From assembly GCA_033085395.1 (NCBI GenBank), contig MU853180.1, positions 367,281-431,280 on the forward strand: DNA of 64,000 nucleotides, in the 5' to 3' direction. Below, one piece after another: positions 34,140 to 45,014 of this stretch. A program made the translations under genes and the position numbers. This stretch comes from Xanthoparmelia taractica (Eukaryota > Ascomycota > Lecanoromycetes > Lecanorales > Parmeliaceae). The notes beneath the pieces are model-generated. The model worked only from the letters and a program-made list of their open reading frames with translations, ran no database searches and had not been told where the DNA came from. Position 1 is the stretch's first letter. Each line of letters begins with the position of its first letter.

Positions 34140-35438
34140 TCAGATGAAGTCGTTACCGCCGAAGCCCCCAAATGGATTCGGTGGGGCTCCTCCTCCTCCT
34201 CCGCCGAATCCCCCTCCTCCACCCCTAGGGAAGCGTGGTCCGCCGCGTCCTTGGGGAGGTCCGTCGCCCGGACCAATGGGGTCGTATCTCGCGCCTGGTG
34301 GAACCCTGTAAAGAAAGAGAGGGATATATATCAGCCAAACACATTTCTCCAGTGAAGAGACGTGGGGAGCAAGAAATGCGTACTGTCCATTGTAGCCACC
34401 GGCACCAGCACCGTCTCCTCCCCCCCCACCAAATATGGGATCGTCGAAGGTAGGGTGCATTCCTCCGCCACCGGGTCCGAACCCTCCACCGCCTCGCAAC
34501 GGATCATGGGGTCCGAGGCCCGGCGGATAGAGGTCTCTCTCCCCTATATTCAGCGGCCTCCTCTCCCCGCCTATGCCTCCCCTTGGCCTGTTGATTTCGT
34601 ACTCGTCTTCGAAGCCCGGCGGCGGGAAGTCGCCTGCTGGATACGGTCTCCTGGGCTCGGCGGCAAGTGGGTCGTTGTAAGGGCGTGGTTGGGCGAAAGG
34701 AGGCAGTCGGTCGTCGCGCAGGGGATCGTGTGCGGGGCCCTCTTCCCGTCCTCGTCCTACTTCCGGTCGTCTGGGCCCACCTTGTTCGCTTGTTTGACTT
34801 GCGGCATGCGCCGATTCTTCATACCCTTCTTTTTGCAAACCCGGCGCTACTTTTTGAAGGATGTTGATTTTGAATAGAGATGCGACGTCCGTCATGCGCC
34901 CTGGTGAGATGAAGACTTTTCGTATCGACAACTCGGCTTCGTGCACTCCTTGTGAGGGTGGGATGGTGAATGGGAATGAGGATTCCGAGACATAGTCTTT
35001 GGATTTGATGTCAAAGGTGCGCACTTTGTCGTCTCCTATGGCCAAGCAGTTGATGACGGATTTGGGGCCCAGGCGGCCGACTTTGACGACGTATTGGAGG
35101 GACGATTGGTCGTGGGTGTAGCGGAAGGCGTAGTCGTCGGAGGCTGAGGTGTTCCATTGCTGGGGGAGGGGTCGGGCGTCTGAGATGTGTGATGTAGCTT
35201 CTGCATTTCTGTCAGTCTTGCTATGTAGGAGAAAAGCCGTGTTTTCAAAGATACCAATCTTGTGATCTTCTCCGAGGCCTACGAGTCGGAAGCCGACGGC
35301 CAGCATGCAGGCATGGCTTAGTAGTGCAATGGCGTCGTTGGAGTTCCTGAGATGTGGCGTTGATTCTTTGGGGAGGCTTTGGTACATGTACTCGGAGAGG
35401 TTCTGGGCGCTGAAGACGTTGCCGGTGTTAATGGACAT
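34140..35438 (-). CDS. Proteasome regulator PI31 (Fub1/PSMF1-type)
   Basis: Exons 35438-34384 and 34305-34140 give 406 residues; the intron of 78 nt is a multiple of three and has no stop. The N-terminal about 180 residues match the PI31 FP-type domain (HACMLAVGFRLVGLG, then WNTSASDDYAFRYTH). The C-terminal half is Pro/Gly/Arg-rich and disordered, with DPLR-type repeats and long Gly runs, as in PI31 proteins. It ends in NDFI, close to the hydrophobic-Tyr-X tail by which PI31 enters the 20S proteasome, with Phe in place of Tyr. PI31 binds the 20S core and modulates its activity and assembly in cytosol and nucleus. Confidence 0.88.
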   Translation of the reverse strand: MSINTGNVFSAQNLSEYMYQSLPKESTPHLRNSNDAIALLSHACMLAVGFRLVGLGEDHKIGIFENTAFLLHSKTDRNAEATSHISDARPLPQQWNTSASDDYAFRYTHDQSSLQYVVKVGRLGPKSVINCLAIGDDKVRTFDIKSKDYVSESSFPFTIPPSQGVHEAELSIRKVFISPGRMTDVASLFKINILQKVAPGLQKEGYEESAHAASQTSEQGGPRRPEVGRGREEGPAHDPLRDDRLPPFAQPRPYNDPLAAEPRRPYPAGDFPPPGFEDEYEINRPRGGIGGERRPLNIGERDLYPPGLGPHDPLRGGGGFGPGGGGMHPTFDDPIFGGGGGDGAGAGGYNGQYAFLAPHVSSLEKCVWLIYIPLFLYRVPPGARYDPIGPGDGPPQGRGGPRFPRGGGGGFGGGGGGAPPNPFGGFGGNDFI

Positions 35439-36216
35439 GATGGCGGTAGGGTTGTGGAGGTAGGATGGATGGGAAGAGTGTCGTATCTGTACTTATAGCA
35501 GCTGTATGCAGGATGACGAACGAGTTGATGCCTCATGTTTGTTGCATCTTAAGTTAACAAACTTCATTCGCCAATTGTCGGGTAGCTGCCTTCACACGCG
35601 CGGCTTCAACCTTTTTCCCTCGGGGCACTTGAACCAGCACCAGTACTTTCTACGCTCCGCGTTATGCCAAAGGTTTTGACCAAATTCAGACTGAATGACC
35701 ATAAGATCTGTCATGATCCCAGTAGCAAATGCCTGTGGGTTCCCTGTCCGAGCTCTGGACTTAAGACACCCAAAAAGATGTTGACATCTGCCCAAGACAA
35801 CACCTCTGCAGCCATTAAAGTCCTTGCAATACTTCGCTGACATATTGAACGCTGACTCCTAGAGCCCTCTACAAGGGCGGCGCAGATTGCACTCTACCGC
35901 CTGCCTCAACTCTGCGAATGCTTCTACTACACGATCGTGACAATACCATGTCACTAGATTGCGTCCTCAGAACGTTCAGCACTTCAAACAGTCAACCCTG
36001 ATCTCGAGTTGACTCTCCAATTAGTCTATGCATCATCTACAAGGTGTTGACAATTTCACTTGGTGCTCTCCTTAGCTTTCAACCACCTTCTTCCATGCAT
36101 ACGACACATTTGCTTGACACCTGCTCTACCCCATCTCTCGTTGCTTATCCTTTAAAACCCTTCATCCAATTGATTTTCTCAATCAGAGTATTGACCCTCG
36201 AGCAGTAGTAGCCACG
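35439..36216. promoter_or_regulatory. Divergent promoter between PI31 and the F-box-type gene
   Basis: 778 bp. A - strand frame at 35592-35843 encodes 83 residues with six Cys but lacks a signal peptide or family match, so I do not call it. The right part is pyrimidine-rich, as expected upstream of 36217. Confidence 0.4.
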
Positions 36217-38042
36217 ATGAACCAGGACCTCGCCTTCATGGTGTGCGCTGAGGTAAAAGCTTATTACCTATATCCAACCTTGGGAGCTTGCTTACCTTCG
36301 AACAGCTCTATCAAAGCGGAACGACACCAGATCTAGTCTCGGCTGCACAGATCTCAACTTTGTGGAATGTAGCCGCGACGCCATGGCTGTATCGCTCGCT
36401 CGCTCTGGACTTCGAATCTAGCAAATTACTTCTGACAAGTCGCCTGTTGAAGAACCTTTTGAAACTTGACAACGAGCAGCCTGTGTATCGTCACTACGTA
36501 CAAAGCCTCAAAATCAAGATGCCGTCTATTGAAGCGAATAAGTCCCAGCGTCGTCTCGATCCAGGGATGTTAAATGTTTTCGTTAGGCTTGTACCGTTGC
36601 TCTCAAAGCTCAAATCATTTACGTTCGTGACTATGTTAAACAGCGTGTTTCGCTGCGCTCCTCTCTAATACGGTTACAGATGGGGAATTCCCGAGCCAAT
36701 GCCGAAATCACTGCTTGAAGCGCTCAACAATCACCCAAGCTTGTCCAATCGAGCGGCTCTCTTCACGTACCGGGATAGGGGACAAGACTGCCAATACCTG
36801 GAGAACCTTGGGACTACTGCCAATCTTTCGGAGCTTGTCCTCGACTTCAGGCCACGCAGATATATCCCTGTAGAACGGCTTGCCGATTTGATGTTCTACC
36901 AAAATCAGCTTCTTCTTAGGCAGCCGACCTTGAAGTCCTTGACCGTCAAATACAGACATCAAGGCGCTCGTCCGCCCGTTGACCGAATCCAAATGGAACG
37001 AGAGGAGCGTCTGCCGTCCATCGAACGGCTTTCTCTGGAGGGCTATTGTTTTGGTCCCGATTATAGAGAAATCAAATTCCACATGAATGCACAATGTCTT
37101 CGGAGTCTTACCTTAGTTGCGTGCACAAACGTGCAGCTGTTTCTGCTGACTGCTAAAATAAAGTTATCGCAGCTCATCATCCGGGGCCCGAGGTGGGAAA
37201 TAGATCCATGGCCACCGGCCTCTGGACAAATTGTACTAGGATGCTTCCTTTGCAAAGGTCACGGCTTCGAGGAGCTGGAACTGGAGTCTCTTGGCATTCC
37301 ATATTCAATTGTCGGAAGAATCGTTAAGAACAACGGTAGTACTATTCGAAAGCTACGCCTCCACAATTTCGAACATGCTATCTTACAGCAGGGTAATAGC
37401 CAGCCGGTCTCACAACTCAACTCCATTCCTTGGAATGTTATCCACAGGATACGGACCTGTTGCCCACATCTCCAATCGCTAGAACTCGATCTGACCGAGA
37501 CAGACATTATAGGGGTGAGCGAACGTCATTCACCGGATTTATAAAGGTGAGGGCGACGAGCGAGCAATGGCTGACATAAAATATAGCGATCCGATGCCGC
37601 CAGGACCTTCGAGACCTTCTCCACTCTGAAACATTTGCAAATCAACACGCAGCTCAGCGCTCCAGCCATTGACCCGAGCAACCCATACATGGCCGTACTT
37701 CGTGTCCGCAACCTTGCTTGCGAGGTCTGGTCCCGTTCTCTCCAGACTTTTCGCCTCGTGACTCGAAGCTTTGCACAGGATGGGACACAGCTTGGCGGAG
37801 ACGGTTCCTGGCTGGCGACTTTGCATTCCGATGATCCGGATTATGTATTTTTGGATGAACGGGATATTGAGGTTGTTGATGAGGTTGCGGCCGCTGCAGA
37901 GCGGAAGCTGAGGGTCTGGGCCCGGGCGGTGGGTGTTCCATTTGATCCACCCACGGACCAGCAGGAGCGACTAGAATGGGAGGAACGGCTTGGGCATGAG
38001 GTTGTGGATGCTGGAGTGAAAGCGTTGAAGGCGTTACAATAA
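36217..38042 (+). CDS. F-box/LRR-like protein
   Basis: Exons 36217-36252, 36306-36622, 36680-37514 and 37587-38042 give 547 residues. The start ATG is at 36217; the short first exon joins at CAG|CTC to keep the frame LYQSGTTPDLVSAAQ. The beginning resembles the second half of an F-box (DLVSAAQISTLWNVAATPWLYRSLAL), the usual fungal version preceding leucine-rich-repeat-like segments. The body has irregular repeats of the type LKSLTVKYR, IERLSLEGY, LRSLTLVAC and LQSLELDLT. It may therefore be a substrate adaptor for SCF ubiquitin ligase. The target is unknown; the F-box itself is weak, so LRR-like is the safer part of the call. Confidence 0.7.
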
Positions 38043-38278
38043 GAATCGGCATTTCCATTTCGATTAGCACCCTTTATCTAAGACCTCGTACTCTAGATAA
38101 GTGGAAGGCTCGAAATATTATTCTCTACCCTATAGCAAGGAACTTTTGCAATTAGCCAAAGAGCACGGATGCAAATCAACAGATCATGTACCAAAGTCAT
38201 TGTCCACGTCACTTCCAAAACAGCAAGGCTTAGCAAGCAAGAAAGCAAGCAAAAGCCTTAATTCCATCATCACTCGAA

Positions 38279-40814
38279 TCATCGCGAAGACTCCACGAAT
38301 GGCGGTCTAAACGGCGCATTTGACATCCTTCTCTTCAGCCTCGGCGTCATGCCCAACTGCAGAGTCCCCTCCTGCTTCTGAGCTCTCTGCTCGCCAATGA
38401 AAGGACCTACATTGACGTGATGTGACAGCCCCTCCGGCATTCTTGATATCACTGGCGAGCCTCTCACGTCCTGATCCGGCTCTCGACGAGACCTGCGCCG
38501 CGTGACGGTGTGTGAGACCATCTCTGGCAACTCAAGTTGCTGAACAGACTTTGAGAAATATTTGCCGGAATCGAGCGTCGTTTCGGATAATTGGAATGGG
38601 TGTTGCTCCGGTTCTAGAGGCTCGGTACTTATATGATCAAGTTCGATGGATTCTTTGAGTGCCTCTTGTGTCTCTGGGATCTCAGATGTTCTTGGAACCT
38701 CAGTTTTATGCCTTGCTTTTGGCATTAACAGACCCCTATGATTAATTGCCGAGCCTGGAAAGTCGGCTTCAGAGTCTGGATACAGTGATGATTCTGGAGG
38801 GCTATTCAAGCTTTGATGATCGGAAGCTTCTACTTCGGAGCCCGAACTTTTCTTTTTTGGATCATGTAACGCTCGGCGGCAGTGCTGCTTGCTTGGTTCG
38901 TCTTGAAAAATATCCCGCTTTTGACTGGTCACAGGCAGCTCCGGGTTCGATCGAGTCAGACCGCCTTCAATGAACGCCTGTAGATCACTTTTGGCGGCAT
39001 GCTGTTCTTGCGCGGCGTTTGCAAAGCATCGTTGCAAGCGATTTTGCCTCCCGTTTTCATCATAGTTCGCGGATGACGTTGTTTGGGTATGAAGGAAAAG
39101 TTGGTCTTCTTCATCCTCATCAGCAACAGCAAAATCGACCCTTCTGCGCTTTAGCCAACCGTTGCGCTCTGATCTCGATGGCTCTCGGATTATTTGGCTT
39201 GCATCTAAATTCCTACTCTGGCTTAGATGCAACTGAATAGGCTCCTTGACAATATCTTCGTCATGGGAAGAGAGCGCTGTTCTGGATTCATGAGTCTTAA
39301 TGGGTCGGTATATGAGACCAGCCAAGCTGGCCACCGGCACAGTTGCAGCCTTTTTGCCAGTCTCAGCGGCGCTTCGAGCTAGCCCACCCTCGAAGGCGCC
39401 GTCAGCTGTACCAAGCTCCCTGACTGGCTCGATCGATCTGACTTCAAAAGGGCCGCTGTGATATTTCTGCTTCTTTGGGTTGTCTCTCTGGCAAACGGAC
39501 TGACGAGTCGGTAATATTCCGTTTGAGAGATCAAGCTTTGGATGAGACTGACGCAGGGAACAGAGAGGCTCCGCACGTCCAACCTTACGATTACGCGACA
39601 TCCGCGGTCCTACGTTCGTCGATGGCTTCAATGTAACTCCATCGAAGCCGCTTCCCAATCTCCATCCCGGCGACTTCGTAACTCTCGGTGTGACAGGTAG
39701 GACCTTGAAACTCCCTCCTACCAGGGTTTCCCGCTGTGGTATGGTGATTTCTTGGCGGATCCTCGTCACCGGCTTCCCTACGTTGGCCTTCATTGATTTT
39801 CGACCCTTCGCACAACTTGGCGAAGTGGATGTAAGGGGTACCTGTTCATCGAAACGTTCATCCAGTACATTAATGGCCTTGTTGGAATCGTACGCTCTCT
39901 ACTCAGTGAAGTTAGCCTTGGCTTAGGCGCAATCCCACACCGAGACCCGAAGGAGGTGGTGTAGGAAATATGTTCTTACCTGCGCGTTTATCGTAGGAAC
40001 CTCATGAGACGGCAGTCTGGTCACCAGTGCAAGTTGGTTGACTGGTGCCCTTCGCTTCTTTCGCTTGGCCTTACTGCTCTTCTTGCTTGTTACTATGTCC
40101 GCATCTTTCTCACTGCCGTCCCCTCGGCGGTTTTCCTCATCGTCTTGCAGAGTCTGCTGTTTGCGCTTCCTGGGGACTGCCGAGGTGCGCTTCTTCGTAG
40201 GCTTTGTTGTGGGTTTCGCTCCGGATGCTAATTGCCCTGTTGGCATATTTGGCCCATCACTAAGATGTTGATCAAGCAGAGCTCCCTCGTGCATAGAAGA
40301 CCGTGTCAGAAACAGGGTGGAGCTGTCGTCCCTCCCCAGCGGTCCATGCTTGGTCCTCTTCGTGTACGTCCGAACAACTTTTGGCATCTTCATCGGCACA
40401 TCACTCCCAATTGCGCCCTCTGGATTTGGAGATCGCACTCTTCTAGTCTCTAATGATGGGCTGAGTACATGATCGCTATCTGTCTCACTGGAAGTAGATT
40501 CGGGTGGGTCAAGGAGACCTGGTCGTGAGACTGTAGCCACTGAGTTGGCGAATAGCAAGTCGGCATGGCGTGTCGAGGCAATCGATTGGAGCTTTGGGGT
40601 CTCAGACCCTGACTTTCGTAGACCATGGAGGAAGCCTTGAACTGTCAAATGATAGCTCGTTCTCCTGTGATGCCTCCAAGAATGTGCGTGTGAGACTTTG
40701 GCGCTTCGAATTTAGGCTACGGATGAGGTCTTGTAAGCTCAGTAGCTGATCTGAGCTGGCAGATAAACATGTCGGGGTGCTCATTTCTGACGAAGATCGG
40801 ATGGCTGAATCCAT
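38279..40814 (-). CDS. Uncharacterised basic, probably nuclear protein, 799 residues
   Basis: Exons 40814-40697, 40641-39980 and 39898-38279 sum to 799 codons plus stop. The second junction (INAQ to RAYDSNKAINVLDERFDEQ) is convincing; the first rests on frame alone. The sequence is mostly Ser/Lys/Arg-rich and disordered. There are several basic clusters (KPTKKRTS, KAKRKKRRAP, RRRSRRE) suited to nuclear import or DNA binding, and many SP/TP sites. A short conserved-looking patch is NKAINVLDERFDEQ. I do not recognise a domain. Possibilities include a chromatin or DNA-repair scaffold, which I cannot support further. Confidence 0.6.
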
Positions 40815-41264
40815 AGACTTTCAAAGTACATAGGTCAAATGAGCATAAAATCAAAGGGCAGACTTCTTGGTTCTGATGCATTTGTTATATAGGACGAGGA
40901 CTTATGAACCTTGGTGAAAACCAGACCAAAAATCAAGCGTAGAGAACATGTGATAATTCCTGATATGACAGACCTTGGGGGTTGAAGCAGGCTTGGCGGT
41001 AGAAGTATTACTGTGAAAGTTTATGATTCAATTCAGCTTTCCTTTGAACAGAGTACTTCGTGTGACCCTAGCGATTGTACAAGGCAAACTCTAAGGTCAT
41101 TAAATCTATGGAATTCTGAGTGCGGTCATCTTGATGCTTGATCATCGTACCACGAAATGCAATAGGAGACGAGAAGACGTAGTCTTGACCATACAACAAT
41201 CATTAATCCACCCAAGGTATTAGCTCTAGCATGCATGATGATACCAGGCCCTAGTCTATTTGCT
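40815..41264. other. Intergenic region
   Basis: 450 bp containing the promoter of the 799-residue protein and the 3' flank of the PP2A gene. No gene is seen. Confidence 0.4.
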
Positions 41265-42546
41265 TTACAAAAAGTAATCAGGGGTTCGCCGCGAGACCAT
41301 GGGTTCTCCAGCTCTTGGACAGGGGTCAAATTGCAAGCTGGACACTTTCAGCATGTGGTCGAGCATATGGATTGAAGGGTACTCACAATGTATACTTAAG
41401 GTGCTCATCAATCTCCATTATTGCGGCCTGGTTTCCGCATCGATAGCAGTAGTTCGGCGCTGAGAATGAAGTTAGCACCAGTAAGCTAATTGATCAGTAC
41501 ATAGGTATACCTGAGAATATCGTAACGACGTTTCTGTCTTGACTCCAGTTGTACCCATCCATCACAAGTTGATGTGCTCTCGCCACCAGTGTCAAGCCGT
41601 TATTGTGGTTGAAAGCCTCCGAAATATCTTGTCCGAATGTGTAGCCTGCACCTCTAGGACTGATACCCCATCCGCATCTATCATCAGGGTCGCTCCAAAG
41701 CAGATCACACATTGGGCCCTCATGTGGTACTTCTTGAATTCTGTCCAACGCTCTGATGTTGTCCAAAGTATCGATGCTTGGCGAGAGGCCCCCATGTAGG
41801 CAGAAGATTTGGTTGTCGATTAGAGCGGTCAAAGGCAGATAGTCAAAGAGGTCGGTGAAGTATTTCCAGACGTTAGCGTTGCCGTATTTCCGTAAACACT
41901 CATCATAGAAGCCGTAGACCTGGGTGATTTGGCGTGACTCGTGGTTGCCTCGCAGGATGGTAATGCGTTGAGGGAAACGTATTTTTAGAGCGACCAGCAG
42001 AGTAACAGTCTCGACGGAGTAGTAGCCACGGTCAACGTAATCGCCTGTATAGACACGGATCAGCACGCGGAAGTTTGTTTTTGCAGGAACCTGATCCTCA
42101 CCCATGAAGAGGTAATTGGTGTCCGGATTTGGTCCGCCGATCTTGAAGAGCTCCATCAGGTCGTGGAATTGGCCATGGATATCACCACAGACGGTGACCG
42201 GGCATTTCTTCAGTGAAAATTCAGCATAAGGGGGCACATGAGAGAGTCCTGACTCTTTATTCTGTACGTACCACTGGCTGAACATTTGACTCGTCCTGTA
42301 GTACTTCGCGAGCCTAAGTCCTGTGTCAGCCTTGGAGCCCAACCATGCGTTCGCAGTTGTGTCCCCCAAGACCGTCTGACATACCCTATCACACAGTCTT
42401 TGCACGTCATTCTCCGCCAGTTGTTTGCAATTCATCAAGCTTTCTATCCATCCATCAAGTGTTGGTATCGACGCGGGCTCCGTTGCTGGCGAGAGACGTT
42501 GGGGCTCTGGCATTTTGCCTATATCCACATCCATCTTCGAATCCAT
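41265..42546 (-). CDS. Serine/threonine protein phosphatase PP2A catalytic subunit
   Basis: Six exons, 42546-42385, 42313-42272, 42207-42102, 42044-41511, 41459-41387 and 41337-41265, give 329 residues. The second exon is only 42 nt and encodes [14 protein letters not shown]. All metallophosphatase motifs are present: GDIHG, GDYVDRG and RGNHE, then LHGGLSP, and the C-terminus TPDYFL whose last Leu is the carboxymethylation site in the family. The N-terminal extension [10 protein letters not shown] is fungal-type. The enzyme dephosphorylates Ser/Thr substrates as part of the A-B-C heterotrimer and controls cell cycle and TOR signalling. Close conservation with Aspergillus PphA and yeast Pph21/22 type is expected. 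The assignment is firm. Confidence 0.97.
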
Positions 42547-43088
42547 ACTTGCTCCAACGAGAAGAGGTCAATGATAAGGTAGGTGACAAGTCGAGTCTGG
42601 AAATGCGGTTGGTTGATTGAGACGTCGCGTAAGGGTGGTAAAGCTCGCTGATGCTTACAACGTGTGTAGTAACAATGGATTAAGGAGTAGCTGCTTCCGG
42701 TAGCTCGACGACCTGAAATCTGAATGTTGGCAAAGACCTCGCAATGTTTTGTATGTGGGCTGAAAATTTGTGATTAAACACAGACATGCCCATAAGAAAT
42801 GAAGCACTGCTAATCTTAGTGTCTTGAGTGAGAGCTCTCAGCCTTGGCGTTCTCCAGATAGGTATCGACCGTAGACCCTATTCATACACTGCAGTTTTGA
42901 ACATTTTACTGAAGACTAAATAATGAGCGCTTTGAAACATCCGATTGCCGTTGGCATGATGCGAATGGCATCTAGAATTGTTGTGCGTTTCACGTTACAG
43001 TGGCTATAAGCACCAGAGAGACATTGCAGCAAGTTATGCACCTCGCTCAAACGCCAAATGCTCAGCAACAGAAAAGCCATCACATTGA
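42547..43088. promoter_or_regulatory. Promoter of PP2A catalytic gene and 3' flank of atg18
   Basis: 542 bp, no gene seen. The tract upstream of 42546 should contain the PP2A promoter. Confidence 0.4.
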
Positions 43089-44625
43089 TCAATCATCCAT
43101 GACGCTAGCTCCCAGTCGCTCGCTCTCGCTTCCAATTTCATACACTTTGAGCAAAATCCCTTCCCCTCCCTTTTCTAAATCGATACCGAACACATAGAAG
43201 TGCCCTTCATTCGTGACGACCATGACTTGCGGACTGTTGCTACTCATGGCAACGACACTTCGTAGCGGAGCACTGGAGGTAAGAACTCCACCCTGTGCTG
43301 CTGGTGGAGCTTTTGGTATCTTCAACCAAGCAAAGTCTCGAGCCGGTTCCCACATCTCTGACACGGCAGATGGGAGATATGCACCCATAGAAGCTGCAAA
43401 CGATGTACCGACGTTCTGAGATGTCCGTCGGATCATGCCCAGCAATGATCCATTGTGTTTTCTTCCCTTCGGGGAGCCTGAGTCAGAGGCGTTGCTTACA
43501 GACCGCGTGAGACCAAGTTGAGAGTCACTGCCGCCTGGACTAATGCTTCGTCCGCGTTGGCTCGGTGAAGCAGAGAGCATCGAGGATTCGTCTCCGTTGC
43601 GGAGCTGAGGAGGCGCTCCCAGCTTGAAGATGTGCACTGTGTCTGTGGCGGAGGACACACATAGAAGGGAAGAAGTAGTATTGAAAGACATGCTATAGAT
43701 GCGAGAGGGCATGGAACCGCGGCGGAATTGGTAGAGCTTGCGTGCGGAAGGAATGGAGAAGACTCGAATGATTGTGCCTTTGTCAGAGGCTGTTGCGAGA
43801 AGGGTGCCGGCGTCATTCACAGTGATGAACGACAAAGGTGAGCGATGTGCTTCAACCACGTTTATGGCTTCGAGCTTAACGGTGTCGAACAGAAGAACGT
43901 CCCCACTGGTAGGAGCAATGTGTGTAGCGCCTGGCGGGGCATGGGACGGAGGAGCGAAGGATGAGGGGGCCGCTTTCTGTGGCAGAGGATAGGCTAGGTA
44001 GCAGTTGTCCGAAGAAGGTGACAGAGCACATATAGCTGGAGAAATGTGAGTGCGGTTGACATAGAGATGGCTAGCCACACATACCCGTTGGATTTGGAGA
44101 GGTCTCTATTGTATAGAGTAGCTTCATGTTGCTTATGTCGTAGAGATAGATTTGGTCTTCTAATATGACCACCAGCCGCTTTCTATTCATTCGGACCGCC
44201 AGCACCGTGGTGGGGAAAGTGAGCTCGCATATTGTCGATTGCCTCTGCAAGAGAGAAACGCTCAGCACGGATCCATTACCAATCTGAGAGGCAAGCCTAA
44301 GACGATGCTCATCGTCCTCATATTATTCGCTTACCACATAATGCTACAATCTGAGGACACAAGGACGTACTTTGGTATTTGTGATCTGCAATCTTCGTGG
44401 TGAAAGTATAAGGGCGACTAACGATGTTGAGAAGAGCATTTCCAGTAACGCAATGTCACCGAGCTTTGTCTCGAAACATTTTGAGAATGGATCTGTAGTA
44501 TATATTCGGAACCCTCTCGAGGTGCCTAAAGACTGGATATTAGCATGTTGCAGAGATGACCAGAGTATTTAAGACTGACCCACAGCCAAGTGGCTATAGT
44601 CCTGATTGAAGGTCACAAAATTCAT
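43089..44625 (-). CDS. atg18: Autophagy PROPPIN Atg18
   Basis: Exons 44625-44580, 44525-44371, 44244-44085 and 44035-43089 give 435 residues. The start [10 protein letters not shown] is the usual Atg18 N-terminus. The protein is a seven-bladed WD-type beta-propeller. The phosphoinositide-binding motif FRRG appears as [11 protein letters not shown], and flanking segments [10 protein letters not shown] and YTIETSPNP are nearly invariant in fungi. A Ser-rich insertion (about residues 255-310) fits the long 6CD loop that helps membrane binding. Atg18 binds PI3P and PI(3,5)P2 at autophagosome and vacuole membranes with Atg2. The 126-nt intron before exon 3 is longer than its neighbours. It shares a 389-bp promoter with the divergent ppm2 gene. 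Confidence 0.96.
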
Positions 44626-45014
44626 AGACATGTCGTTTGTATATCGACTGAAACAGGGGTCGAGCAGCTTCTCACGCCAAAGGCAGCTGTCAAATGGATT
44701 GTGGGCGTCGGAGGTGTACTTGGTGGGGGAGGGTATTCAACGGTGCCATGTGTCCGAACGGAAGCACTGTAGAGTAATGGCGAGTCGAGCAAGTTCGCGG
44801 TAAGGAGATGAAGACAAGTAGGTAGTGCCTGATCTGCAGAAGCTGTCTATTTCAGTATCGCTCGAATCAATAGGATGGCGTGGATGGTCGGGCGTGATTC
44901 AAGGGTAAGGTAAAGTAGCCGAGGGTTCTTGTTAGCGCCGCGTCGCCGTTGGGCGTTACTCGTTAGCCATCTCACAGCGGCTCTGCTGGAAAAACCTTTC
45001 CGACGACCACGATA
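44626..45014. promoter_or_regulatory. Divergent promoter atg18 / ppm2
   Basis: 389 bp between the two start codons in head-to-head orientation. No individual site is identified with confidence. Confidence 0.55.

Noticed and set aside
34362..34877. 171-codon + strand frame over the PI31 gene
   Set aside because: It is a shadow of the Gly/Pro/Arg-rich C-terminal half of PI31 on the other strand.
35592..35843. 83-codon - strand frame with six Cys
   Set aside because: No signal peptide and irregular Cys spacing; it lies in a divergent promoter.
40004..40453. Several Phe/Leu/Cys-rich + strand frames
   Set aside because: They are antisense to the Lys/Arg/Ser-rich exon of the 799-residue protein; such composition mirrors AAG/CGT-rich coding DNA.
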